This document shows positions 6,965-14,346 of a DNA stretch of 14,634 nt, piece after piece (the first letter of the stretch is position 1; every line of letters begins with the position of its first letter). The notes beneath the pieces were generated by a model. That model did not search any database. It was not told the origin of the DNA and saw nothing but the letters and a program-made list of their open reading frames with translations. This stretch comes from S144-45 sp015494035 (lineage in GTDB: Bacteria > Pseudomonadota > Gammaproteobacteria > Xanthomonadales > Marinicellaceae), in NCBI GenBank assembly GCA_027057345.1, contig JALUIX010000026.1, positions 1-14,634 of the forward strand, read 5' to 3'. The translations under genes were made by a program, and so were the position numbers.

Positions 6965-8263
6965 TTATTCCAGCGAACGAGTCAGGTTATAGGCTTCGTG
7001 CGTGCCCACGCGCACGTTATCTTCTATGCGAATGCCGCCATAAGGCAGGAAATGTTCCACCGCGTTCCAGTGAATGGACTGGCCCAGCGGGCTTTCGCGG
7101 GCTTCGTCCAGCAGCAGCGGGATAAAATAAATGCCCGGTTCAATGGTCAGCACGTGACCGGCTTCCAGGGTCCGCAGCAGGCGCAGGTATGGGTGTTTTG
7201 CCGGTTGTGCAATGGGCGTGCCGGCCGGGTCGGCCTGTTTGCCGCCCACGTCGTGCACCTGCAGACCCAGAAAATGCCCCAGGCCGTGGGGAAAGAAGAC
7301 GTTGGTCAGGCCGCTGTCCGCGGCTGTCTGGCCATCCACGGTGATGAGGTCAAAGTCGCGCAGAATATCGCCGATGAACCGGTGCGCTGTTTCGTGCAGC
7401 GCCACGTAGGACTGACCAGCCACGGCCTTGGCCACCAGTTTCTGCTGGGCCGCATCCAGGGCTTCAATCAGGTCATCAAAAGGCGATTCGGTCCAGGCAT
7501 AGGTACGCGTGATGTCGGCCGCATAGCCGTGACTCTGGGCGCCGGCATCGATGAGAAAGGAGTGGCGGGCAAAATCCGGCAAAGGCTCGCGCAACAACTG
7601 CTGGTAATGCAACACCGCGCCATTCTGGTTCTGGGCCACGATGTTGCCATAAGGCAGTTCGGCTTCGGTGTGACCGGCCGCTCGCAGGTAATCCAGGTGC
7701 GTTTCAAATTCGCTTTTGCCGGCATAGAAAGCGTCTTTGGCGGCCCGGTGGCCGCGCAGGGCGCGTTTGTTGGCCTGCAGAATCTGTTCCACCTCGTAAC
7801 CCGTCTTGTAAGATCGGCCCCAGTGCAAGGGATTCAACAAGGCCGCTGGATTGGTGTGGTTGGCGGCCATGGGCGAGGCTTCGGGCTGGCCAATGAACGC
7901 ATGTCGGGCCAGGTTGGCAAAGCGGGGCAGTTGGCTGTCATCGGCAAAGGGGCGGATATCAAATGCTTCCACCCATTCGCCAGTGGGCGCTTCGGGCACG
8001 GAATGCCAGTAATCGCGGGGCTGATACAGGTAGAGCACGGGTTTTTTGCCCGGCTGGTAGTGCAGGTAGCTGTGTGGATAGCTGGCCGCTTCGGGCACCC
8101 ACCAGGCAAAATGCGGGTTGGGCCGGTAAGGCCAGGGCATGTCGTCGAGAAAATAGTTTTCCGGCCGGTTGGCATAAATCACCACGCCGTCATGGCCACT
8201 GGCGGCCAGGGCCTTGTCGCTGTGTTCCTTGACATGATCCAGGTGTTGCATAAACATGGGCAA
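6965..8263 (-). CDS. pepQ: Xaa-Pro dipeptidase (prolidase), M24B family
   Basis: A cytoplasmic dinuclear-metal peptidase that splits dipeptides with C-terminal proline and recycles proline. At 432 residues it is close to E. coli PepQ (443). The five metal ligands of the pita-bread fold are present in order: D239, D250, H326 (in FFPHGLGHFLG), E375 (in TIEPGIYF) and E414 (in GIRIEDNVRV). Related PepQ enzymes also hydrolyse some organophosphates, but nothing here shows that activity. GGAG sits 8 nt before the ATG and supports this start. It is divergent from the DUF4442 gene across a 114-bp gap with candidate promoters for both, and convergent with priA. No frameshift or missing residue was seen. 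Confidence 0.97.
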   Translation of the reverse strand: MPMFMQHLDHVKEHSDKALAASGHDGVVIYANRPENYFLDDMPWPYRPNPHFAWWVPEAASYPHSYLHYQPGKKPVLYLYQPRDYWHSVPEAPTGEWVEAFDIRPFADDSQLPRFANLARHAFIGQPEASPMAANHTNPAALLNPLHWGRSYKTGYEVEQILQANKRALRGHRAAKDAFYAGKSEFETHLDYLRAAGHTEAELPYGNIVAQNQNGAVLHYQQLLREPLPDFARHSFLIDAGAQSHGYAADITRTYAWTESPFDDLIEALDAAQQKLVAKAVAGQSYVALHETAHRFIGDILRDFDLITVDGQTAADSGLTNVFFPHGLGHFLGLQVHDVGGKQADPAGTPIAQPAKHPYLRLLRTLEAGHVLTIEPGIYFIPLLLDEARESPLGQSIHWNAVEHFLPYGGIRIEDNVRVGTHEAYNLTRSLE

Positions 8264-8319
8264 AGCTCCGGTGGTTTGGCGACGACACAGGCGCGGAATA
8301 AAGCGCCCTCAGGGCTGAG

Positions 8320-8325
8320 ATTGTA
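8320..8325 (-). promoter_or_regulatory. Candidate -10 element for pepQ
   Basis: On the minus strand this reads TACAAT (5/6 of the -10 consensus). The -35 position 17 bp away reads GGCGAA, which is poor. The spacer contains the palindrome at 8328-8342, so a bound regulator there would cover the promoter. Confidence 0.4.
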
Positions 8326-8327
8326 CC

Positions 8328-8342
8328 ACTGGCCGGGCCAGT
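8328..8342. promoter_or_regulatory. Perfect palindrome between divergent pepQ and DUF4442 promoters
   Basis: ACTGGCC-G-GGCCAGT is a perfect 7-bp inverted repeat with a one-base centre. It fills the pepQ -10/-35 spacer and abuts the -35 position of the rightward promoter. It could be an operator serving both genes. No regulator is encoded nearby. Confidence 0.4.
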
Positions 8343-8364
8343 TTCGCCGCCTGCGCCGACAGGC

Positions 8365-8370
8365 TATAAT
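8365..8370 (+). promoter_or_regulatory. Consensus -10 element for the DUF4442 gene
   Basis: A perfect TATAAT, with a weak -35 (TTTCGC, 8342-8347) at 17 bp. The expected start of transcription falls at or within two bases of the ATG at 8378, suggesting a leaderless message. Confidence 0.5.
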
Positions 8371-8377
8371 GCGCCGC

Positions 8378-8878
8378 ATGAGCCAGGAATCACCAAGCAA
8401 AAAAAACCCGCATGAAGCCCCGGGCCAACGCCTGCTGCGTTTGTGGAATACTGCCCGTACCAAGCCGCTGGGCAAACAACTGTTCAGCCGCATGCTGGGC
8501 CGGATGGTACCGTATTCGGGCAGCGTCAAGGCAGTGGTGGAAGTGCTTGAGCCGGGTTATGCAAAAATCACCGTCAAGGATCGCCGCTCCATCCGCAACC
8601 ATTTGCGCAGTGTGCACGCGGTGGCGCTGATCAACATTGGCGAACTGGTGAGCGGACTGGCTATGCTGGTGGGCTTGCCCGAAGGGATTCGTGGCATCGT
8701 GACACACCTGGAGGCGGACTACCACAAAAAAGCCAAGGGCACCCTGACCGCCGAATGCCACACGGACATACCCGCGGTGGGCACCGAGCCGGTGGAATAT
8801 CCGGTGGAGGCCAAAATCTTCAACGCTGCCGGGGAACATGTGACCACGGTGCGGGCGGTGTGGCATTTGTCTCCCTAG
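8378..8878 (+). CDS. DUF4442 hotdog-fold protein, putative acyl-CoA thioesterase
   Basis: A 166-residue soluble protein. The pattern GYAKITVKDRRSIRNHLRSV, then HAVALINIGELVSGLAM (about 75-95), is typical of the DUF4442 hotdog family. In that fold the long helix carrying a Glu (here in IGEL) packs against the sheet. Family members are annotated as possible thioesterases, but the substrate is unknown. The open frame runs far upstream over pepQ, but that part is antisense. The conserved-looking region fits the ATG at 8378, with ATG 8369 three codons earlier as an alternative. No ribosome site is visible, in line with the -10 box just 7 bp before the start. The TAG stop falls on the first bases of an R2 copy, so the last codon or two may have been set by that insertion. 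Confidence 0.87.
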   Translation: MSQESPSKKNPHEAPGQRLLRLWNTARTKPLGKQLFSRMLGRMVPYSGSVKAVVEVLEPGYAKITVKDRRSIRNHLRSVHAVALINIGELVSGLAMLVGLPEGIRGIVTHLEADYHKKAKGTLTAECHTDIPAVGTEPVEYPVEAKIFNAAGEHVTTVRAVWHLSP

Positions 8879-8949
8879 GAAAGCTCTGATTGAATCGTGA
8901 ACTCGCTTCTCACACCCGAAATGTCCGATAACTGCAATGAAGTCCTGGC
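8876..8949 (+). repeat. R2 repeat, copy b (left-end fragment)
   Basis: Begins with TAGGAAAGCTCTGATTG and matches 14559-14632 over about 74 bp with few differences, and 4057-4120 more loosely. The outward end AAGCTCTGATTGAATC is the best-preserved terminal inverted repeat. No right end is found before paaZ, so only the left part remains. Between 8950 and the paaZ start I see no clear promoter. Confidence 0.75.
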
Positions 8950-9018
8950 AGCGCCACCTTTTCCGTTCAGGCACAATAACAAAACCACCAAAAAACGAAT
9001 CACGACTGGGGACAACCA

Positions 9019-11109
9019 ATGAACACCTTGCAATCCTATGCCAAAGGCCAGTGGCACACCGCCACGGCGGGTTTTCGTCAATGCCATCACGCCATCACCG
9101 GCGAACCCATTGCCCGCATTTCCTCCCAGGGGCTGGATTTTGCCGGCATGCTGGACTACGCCAAGGAAAAAGGCGGCCCGGCCCTGCGCGCCATGACCTT
9201 TCACGAACGGGCCACCATGCTCAAGGAGCTGGCCATCGAGCTGCTGGCACATAAAAAGGAATTCTACGACCTGTCCTGGGCCACCGGCGCCACCAAAGTG
9301 GATTCCTGGATCGACATTGAAGGCGGCATTGGCACCCTGTTTGTGTACGCCGGCAAGGGCCGTCGCGAGATGCCGGATCACACACTGTATATTGACGGTA
9401 ATCCCGAGCACATCAGCAAAGGCGGCAGTTTTCTGGGCCAGCATATCTGCTCGTCCCTGCGCGGAGTCGGGGTGCACATCAATGCCTTCAACTTTCCCGT
9501 CTGGGGGATGCTGGAAAAACTCGGCCCGACCCTGCTGGCTGGCGTGCCGGCCATTGTCAAACCGGCCTCCAATACCGCCTACCTGACCGAGCTGGTTTTC
9601 CGCCGCATGGTGGAATCCGGCATCCTGCCCGAAGGGGCCGTGCAGCTCATTTGCGGCAGCACGGGTGATTTGTTCGAGCACTTGGGTTGCCAGGACGTGG
9701 TGGCCTTTACCGGTTCGGCCAGCACCGGCAAAATGCTCAAAAGCCACCCCAAAGTGCTGGAAAATTCCGTGCGTTTCACCATGGAGGCCGACAGCCTGAA
9801 CTGTTCCGTGCTGATGCCTGATGCGGTGCCCGGCACGCCGGAATTCGACCTCTACGTGAAGGAAGTCGTTAATGAAATGACCACCAAATGCGGTCAGAAG
9901 TGTACCGCCATTCGCCGCGCCATTGTGCCGCGAGAGCTGATGCCGGCGGTGGCCGATGCCGTGGCCGAACGGTTGGGCAAAGTCACCATTGGCGACCCGC
10001 AGGCCGAAGGCGTGCGCATGGGCGCGCTGGCCTCGCACGCCCAGCGGGAGGAAGTGCGCCAGCGGGTGGCCGAACTCTCGCAGTGTTGCGATGTGCTGTA
10101 TGGCGACCCGGACACGGTGCAGGTCACCGGCGCCGATGCCGAAGCCGGGGCATTTATGTCTCCCATACTGCTGGCCTGCGATCAGCCAGTGGAAAAAGGC
10201 TCGGTGCACGACATCGAAGCCTTTGGCCCGGTGAGCACACTGATGCCCTATGACAGCCTGGAACAGGCGGCAACACTGGCCAACATGGGGCAGGGTTCGC
10301 TGGTGGGTTCCATTTTTGGCGCCGATGATGCCAGCATGGCCGAGCTGGTCAATCTCACCGCCAGCCATCACGGTCGCCTGGTGCTCATCAACCGCGATTC
10401 GGCCCGCGAATCCACCGGTCACGGTTCGCCCCTGCCCCACCTGACCCACGGTGGGCCCGGGCGAGCCGGTGGTGGAGAGGAAATGGGCGGCGTGCGTGGC
10501 GTGCTGCATTACATGCAACGCACGGCCCTGCAGGGTTCGCCCACCACCTTGTCGCACATTTGTCAGAAATACCTGCCGAAGGCCAAAACCTTTGCCGGTC
10601 CCGAACATCCCTTCAGGCGTCACTTTGAAGATCTGAAAATAGGCGAAACCCTCATCGCCGGGCCGCGCACGGTGACGTTGGAAGACATTGAGCGTTTTGC
10701 CGACCTCAGCGGCGATCATTTTTACGCCCATATGGACGAAGCCGCGGCTGCCGCCAACCCGTTTTTTGAAGGCCGCGTGGCGCACGGTTATTTTGTCGTT
10801 TCCATGGCCGCCGGTTTATTTGTGCAGCCAGACCCCGGCCCGGTGCTGGCCAATTACGGCCTGGATGACCTGCGCTTTGTGGAGCCGGTTTATCCCGGCG
10901 ATGACCTGACGGTGCGCCTGACCTGCAAGCAGAAATCCTACCGCCGGGGCAAGGGTTACGGAGAGGTGCGCTGGGACGTGGAAGTGACCAACCAGGACAG
11001 CGAAACCGTGGCCCAGTACGACATCCTGACGCTGGTGGCCTCGAAAAACGAAGCGGTGGTGCCACCGGAGAAGAAAGAGCAGAAAAAGCGCTTCAAGAAA
11101 CCGGCATGA
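9019..11109 (+). CDS. paaZ: PaaZ-type bifunctional aldehyde dehydrogenase / MaoC-like hydratase
   Basis: In phenylacetate breakdown PaaZ opens the oxepin-CoA ring with its hydratase domain and oxidises the resulting semialdehyde with its NADP-linked dehydrogenase domain. At 696 residues it is near E. coli PaaZ (681). The ALDH domain is about 1-520, with the general base E256 (FTMEADSLN) and nucleophile C295 (GQKCTAIRR), at the same numbers as in E. coli. The MaoC-like domain is about 530-675, with the catalytic pair D566 and H571 (SGDHFYAH). Both domains look active. A Lys-rich tail of about 20 residues ends the protein. GGGGA lies 7 nt before the ATG. No other paa gene is in the window, so the physiological substrate here is open. 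The stop overlaps the acyltransferase start as ATGA. Confidence 0.95.
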   Translation: MNTLQSYAKGQWHTATAGFRQCHHAITGEPIARISSQGLDFAGMLDYAKEKGGPALRAMTFHERATMLKELAIELLAHKKEFYDLSWATGATKVDSWIDIEGGIGTLFVYAGKGRREMPDHTLYIDGNPEHISKGGSFLGQHICSSLRGVGVHINAFNFPVWGMLEKLGPTLLAGVPAIVKPASNTAYLTELVFRRMVESGILPEGAVQLICGSTGDLFEHLGCQDVVAFTGSASTGKMLKSHPKVLENSVRFTMEADSLNCSVLMPDAVPGTPEFDLYVKEVVNEMTTKCGQKCTAIRRAIVPRELMPAVADAVAERLGKVTIGDPQAEGVRMGALASHAQREEVRQRVAELSQCCDVLYGDPDTVQVTGADAEAGAFMSPILLACDQPVEKGSVHDIEAFGPVSTLMPYDSLEQAATLANMGQGSLVGSIFGADDASMAELVNLTASHHGRLVLINRDSARESTGHGSPLPHLTHGGPGRAGGGEEMGGVRGVLHYMQRTALQGSPTTLSHICQKYLPKAKTFAGPEHPFRRHFEDLKIGETLIAGPRTVTLEDIERFADLSGDHFYAHMDEAAAAANPFFEGRVAHGYFVVSMAAGLFVQPDPGPVLANYGLDDLRFVEPVYPGDDLTVRLTCKQKSYRRGKGYGEVRWDVEVTNQDSETVAQYDILTLVASKNEAVVPPEKKEQKKRFKKPA

Positions 11110-11687
11110 CAGGCAGAAAGACCGACCTGAGAGCCAGTCAGCGACTGGCCCGGTGGCTGTTGGCCCGGCGCGGTTGGCAATTGGATGATAAATTGCCCCC
11201 AGTGGATTCCTACGTCATTATCGCCGCGCCCCACACCAGTAACTGGGACTTTCCCATTGGCATTCTGGCCAAATGGGCGCTGGGGCTGGAATTCAAGTGG
11301 CTGGGCAAACACACCCTTTTTCGCTGGCCTTATGGCTGGTTGTTCCGGGCACTGGGTGGTATTCCGGTGTATCGCCATCGGCGCGAGAACCTCAGCGAGC
11401 AGATGGCCAGTTATTTTCAGCGCCATCCCGGCACGGTACTGGCCCTGACCCCAGAGGGCACACGTTCTTACAGCAGCCACTGGAAAAGCGGCTTTTATCA
11501 CATTGCCCAACGCGCTGGCGTGCCGGTGGCCCTGGGTCATCTGGATTACGGCCGCAAACGGGTGGGCATCGGCGCTTATATCGAACTGAGTGGTGATCGG
11601 GACGAAGACATGCAGAAAATCGCCGACTACTATGCGGATATCACAGGCAAATACCCGGAAAAACAGGGCCCGGTGCGCTTGCGCTAA
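11106..11687 (+). CDS. PlsC-like lysophospholipid acyltransferase family protein
   Basis: A short (193-residue) member of the glycerolipid acyltransferase superfamily. The catalytic HX4D motif is H43-TSNW-D48 (in APHTSNWDF), and the substrate-phosphate motif EGTR is 117-120 (in TPEGTRS). A hydrophobic segment around 55-85 probably lies on the membrane. It is shorter than classical PlsC (about 245), like the compact family members often labelled 1-acyl-glycerol-3-phosphate acyltransferase. The acyl donor and acceptor cannot be told from sequence. Translation is probably coupled to paaZ, since the ATG overlaps its stop and no separate ribosome site is seen. It ends 7 bp before the convergent yoeB. 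Confidence 0.88.
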   Translation: MTGRKTDLRASQRLARWLLARRGWQLDDKLPPVDSYVIIAAPHTSNWDFPIGILAKWALGLEFKWLGKHTLFRWPYGWLFRALGGIPVYRHRRENLSEQMASYFQRHPGTVLALTPEGTRSYSSHWKSGFYHIAQRAGVPVALGHLDYGRKRVGIGAYIELSGDRDEDMQKIADYYADITGKYPEKQGPVRLR

Positions 11688-11694
11688 AAACAGC

Positions 11695-11958
11695 TTATTC
11701 GTAATGGGTCCACAAACGCAGCACCTTGACAGTCCTTTGTTCTTCAATGACCTGATAAACCAGCCGGTGTTGAAGGTTGATCCGACGGGAATAGGTGCCA
11801 GTCAGGTCTCCGACCAGGGCTTTATACGGCGGGTATTCCTGGAAAGGGTCCGAAGCAAGGATGTCGAGTAGTTTTTGCGCTTTGGGCTTCAGGCCGGATG
11901 CTGCCAGTTTTTTCGCGTCCTTTTGAGCCTGGCGGGTAAAAACCACACGCCAACTCAC
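11695..11958 (-). CDS. yoeB: Txe/YoeB-family toxin (mRNA endonuclease) with an altered active-site position
   Basis: YoeB toxins bind the ribosome and cut mRNA in the A site. This 87-residue protein has the family core YSRRINLQHRLVYQV (R65 matches catalytic R65 of E. coli YoeB) and the C-terminal WTHYE, giving H85 and Y86 for H83 and Y84. Aligned through the SRRI and EHRLVY/QHRLVY blocks without gaps, the position of catalytic E46 holds K46 (PPYKALVGDL, codon AAA at 11823-11821). One G-to-A change from GAA would explain it. The start is GTG, overlapping the antitoxin TGA as GTGA, so toxin translation depends on antitoxin translation. The family call is secure; activity is not. Confidence 0.93.
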   Translation of the reverse strand: MSWRVVFTRQAQKDAKKLAASGLKPKAQKLLDILASDPFQEYPPYKALVGDLTGTYSRRINLQHRLVYQVIEEQRTVKVLRLWTHYE

Positions 11959-12197
11959 CAGTCCAGCTTCTCATCACAGGCGGAAACCGGTGTGTGCTTG
12001 CCCTGATGGATTGACTCGCGCATGCCAGGGACTGAAAGCAGATAGAGGGTTTCTTTAATGGCTTCCCAGTCGGATTCTGAAACCAGCACCGCATTGGCAC
12101 GCTTGCCGGTAATGAGAATGGGCTGATGGGTTTCTGCGGCTTCGTCAATAAGCCCGTAAAGTCGGGCACGGGCTTCGGTGACTTTCAGGGTTGTCAT
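11955..12197 (-). CDS. yefM: YefM/Phd-family antitoxin
   Basis: The labile partner that neutralises YoeB and represses the shared promoter. It has 80 residues: an N-terminal DNA-binding and dimerisation fold (KVTEARARLYGLIDEAAETHQPILITGKRANAVLVSESDW) and a C-terminal toxin-wrapping tail ending in EKLDW, both typical of YefM. The frame is open for 18 more codons upstream, but ATG 12197 has GGAGAG at a proper distance and starts the conserved part, so it is chosen. It precedes the toxin in the operon. The palindrome overlapping the predicted -10 at 12213-12228 fits autoregulation. Confidence 0.93.
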   Translation of the reverse strand: MTTLKVTEARARLYGLIDEAAETHQPILITGKRANAVLVSESDWEAIKETLYLLSVPGMRESIHQGKHTPVSACDEKLDW

Positions 12198-12212
12198 GGT
12201 CGCTCTCCGTAA

Positions 12213-12251
12213 TACGATCACTATCGTACGCAAAAACGTCCGCCACCGCAA
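12213..12251 (-). promoter_or_regulatory. yefM-yoeB promoter with overlapping operator palindrome
   Basis: On the minus strand a -35 TTGCGG (12251-12246) and a -10 TACGAT (12228-12223) are 17 bp apart. TACGAT-agtg-ATCGTA (12228-12213) is a perfect inverted repeat covering the -10. This is the expected place for YefM or YefM-YoeB to bind. Confidence 0.55.
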
Positions 12252-12277
12252 TCCCTTCCGGAGAACTTACTGCCAAT

Positions 12278-12300
12278 TGAAAAGGCCGGCAATGCCGGCC
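12278..12300 (-). terminator. Rho-independent terminator of pckG
   Basis: Read on the minus strand, GGCCGGC (12300-12294), loop ATT, GCCGGCC (12290-12284), then TTTTC. The stem is a perfect 7 bp of G/C, starts 37 bp after the pckG stop, and separates pckG from the toxin-antitoxin operon. Confidence 0.85.
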
Positions 12301-12337
12301 CTTGTTACCTTTAACCTGGCAATCCTGCTTTTTCCGA

Positions 12338-14083
12338 TCAGCCAAGCCCGGCGCGGGTGGCTTCCAGTTCCGCCTTGAGCTCGGCCGGAACGCGATCGCC
12401 GTATTCGGCCAGAAAGGCATCAATATCGGCCACCTCTTTTTGCCAGCCCTCGGTGTCCACGGCAAACAGTGCTTGCAGGGTTTCAGGGTCCATGTCCAGC
12501 CCCTGTGTGTTCAGGTCGCCAGCTTTGGGCATGTTGCCGATGGGCGTTTCCTCGGCATCCACCTCGCCTTCAATGCGTTTGACGATCCATTCCAGCACGC
12601 GCATGTTGTCGCCAAACCCTGGCCACATGAACTGGCCGTCTGCATCCTTGCGGAACCAGTTGACGGTAAAAACCTTTGGCAGCTTGTCGGCCTTGTCCTG
12701 CATGCTGACCCAGTGTTTCCAGTAATCGCCAAAGTGATAACCGCAAAACGGTTTCATGGCCATGGGGTCGCGACGCACCACGCCCACCGCACCGGTGGCC
12801 GCGGCCGTGGTTTCCGAAGCCACGGTGGCGCCCATGAGTACGCCGTGATCCCAGTTGCGGGCTTCATTCACCAACGGCACCAGCGAGGCACGACGGCCAC
12901 CGAAAATGATGGCGTCAATGGGAACGCCTTGCGGGTCTTCGGCTTTTTCCGAGTAACTGGGGCAGCGGTTCAACGCCACGGTAAAGCGTGAGTTAGGGTG
13001 GGCCGCCGGGCCGTTGGCCGGGTCATAAGGCTGGCTTTTCCAGTCGGTGACTGGCGTCTGTTCGTCCTTGCCTTCCCACCACGGTTCGTTATTTTCGGTT
13101 ACGGCCACATTGGTAAAAATGGCGTCTTTATCGAGCATGGCCAAAGCGTTGGGGTTGGTTTTGGCCGAGGTGCCCGGTGCCACGCCAAAGAAACCGGCTT
13201 CGGGATTGATGGCCCACAGGCGGCCGTCTTCGCCCGGGCGCATCCAGCAAATGTCATCCCCCACGGTGGTGATTTCCCAGCCTTTGTATTCTTCGGGCGG
13301 AATCAGCATGGCCAGGTTGGTCTTACCACAGGCGGAAGGAAAAGCCGCGGCCACGTGATATTGTCTGCCCTCGGGGCTTTTCAGGCCAAGAATCAGCATG
13401 TGTTCGGCCAGCCAGCCTTCGTTGCGCGCCTGGTGAGAGGCAATTCGCAAAGCGTGGCATTTTTTGCCCAGTAGCGCGTTACCGCCATAGCCGGAACCGT
13501 AACTCTTGATGGTGAGTTCTTCGGGGAAATGCATGATAAAACGCCGTTCCGGGTCCAGTTCGCCCACCGAATGCAGGCCCTTGACGAAATCACCGCCTTC
13601 GCGCTCGATACGCTGCAGGGCCGGGGTGCCCATGCGGGTCATCAGGCGCATGTTCTGCACCACATAAGGGCTGTCGGTGATTTCCACACCGCAACGCGAC
13701 AAAGGAGAATCAATGGGGCCCATGCAGTAAGGAACCACGTACAGGGTGCGGCCCTGCATGCAGCCATCGAACAGGGTATCCAGCTTGGCGTGGGCCTTGG
13801 CCGGGTCCATCCAGTGGTTATTGGGGCCGGCATCGTCTTCGTTTTCGGTGCAGATAAACGTCAGGTGCTCGACTCGTGCCACGTCTTGTGGGTCCGAGCG
13901 GTGCAGGTAGCAACCCGGGTGGGTTTCCTGATTCAGTTCAATAAAATCGCCTTTATCCAACATGAGCCGGGTCAGCTGATCGGCTTCTTCGGCACTGCCG
14001 GTGCACCAGTGGATAGCGTCCGGACGGGTTAAACGGGCAACTTCTTCGACCCAGCGGGCCAGTTCTGGATGGGTGGTGGACAT
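12338..14083 (-). CDS. pckG: Phosphoenolpyruvate carboxykinase (GTP)
   Basis: Converts oxaloacetate and GTP to PEP, GDP and CO2, the entry step of gluconeogenesis. The 581-residue length fits the GTP-type family. The P-loop AFPSACGKTNLAM carries the family's reactive Cys (C252) and K254. The second kinase motif follows (TTVGDDICWMR), then FGGRRAS and the nucleotide-binding region around WPGFGDNMRVLEWI near the C terminus. The frame is open 15 codons further upstream, but ATG 14083 starts the conserved MSTTHPELARWVEEVARL and is preferred; a weak GGGA lies upstream. E. coli uses the unrelated ATP enzyme, so the GTP type marks a different gammaproteobacterial branch. It stands alone, with its own terminator at 12278-12300. 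Confidence 0.98.
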   Translation of the reverse strand: MSTTHPELARWVEEVARLTRPDAIHWCTGSAEEADQLTRLMLDKGDFIELNQETHPGCYLHRSDPQDVARVEHLTFICTENEDDAGPNNHWMDPAKAHAKLDTLFDGCMQGRTLYVVPYCMGPIDSPLSRCGVEITDSPYVVQNMRLMTRMGTPALQRIEREGGDFVKGLHSVGELDPERRFIMHFPEELTIKSYGSGYGGNALLGKKCHALRIASHQARNEGWLAEHMLILGLKSPEGRQYHVAAAFPSACGKTNLAMLIPPEEYKGWEITTVGDDICWMRPGEDGRLWAINPEAGFFGVAPGTSAKTNPNALAMLDKDAIFTNVAVTENNEPWWEGKDEQTPVTDWKSQPYDPANGPAAHPNSRFTVALNRCPSYSEKAEDPQGVPIDAIIFGGRRASLVPLVNEARNWDHGVLMGATVASETTAAATGAVGVVRRDPMAMKPFCGYHFGDYWKHWVSMQDKADKLPKVFTVNWFRKDADGQFMWPGFGDNMRVLEWIVKRIEGEVDAEETPIGNMPKAGDLNTQGLDMDPETLQALFAVDTEGWQKEVADIDAFLAEYGDRVPAELKAELEATRAGLG

Positions 14084-14141
14084 GATGGATCCCGTAACGT
14101 GAGAAAAGGGCGGAAAAACTGGCCGCAACCTTACTCCCGAC

Positions 14142-14159
14142 GGGTTGAAAAATCAACCC
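14142..14159. promoter_or_regulatory. 18-bp palindrome upstream of pckG
   Basis: GGGTTGA-AAAA-TCAACCC is a perfect 7-bp inverted repeat 59 bp before the pckG start. It may be an operator or a leader hairpin of pckG. On the minus strand no T run follows, so it is not a usual terminator in that direction. Confidence 0.35.
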
Positions 14160-14280
14160 AAAAATGCCCCACACAAAGCATGATGTGGGTGTTAAGAGAA
14201 GAAGTGAATAAGAGTTAATAGAGGGTATATCCAGCTGGCACCATTTCACTGTGGGACAGGATGTTTTCTGCTGAGATGAG

Positions 14281-14310
14281 TTGGTAATCGCCGATGCAGT
14301 CAAGTATGAT
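14281..14310 (+). promoter_or_regulatory. Candidate sigma70 promoter of the small membrane protein
   Basis: TTGGTA (14281-14286) and TATGAT (14305-14310) are 18 bp apart, matching the consensus at 4/6 and 5/6. The predicted leader is about 30 nt and contains GAGG before the ATG at 14347. Confidence 0.5.
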
Positions 14311-14346
14311 TGAGAATACTTAATTACCTTAGGTGCGAGGTTTGTG

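Noticed and set aside
6998..8377. Long rightward open frame (about 460 codons) before the DUF4442 start
   Set aside because: It lies antisense to pepQ, whose metal ligands are all present on the other strand. Its composition (rich in G, V, H, R) is that of a GC-driven shadow frame.
8875..10785. 636-codon leftward open frame
   Set aside because: It is antisense to paaZ, rich in Gly, His and Phe, without any recognisable domain. paaZ itself has both catalytic centres intact.
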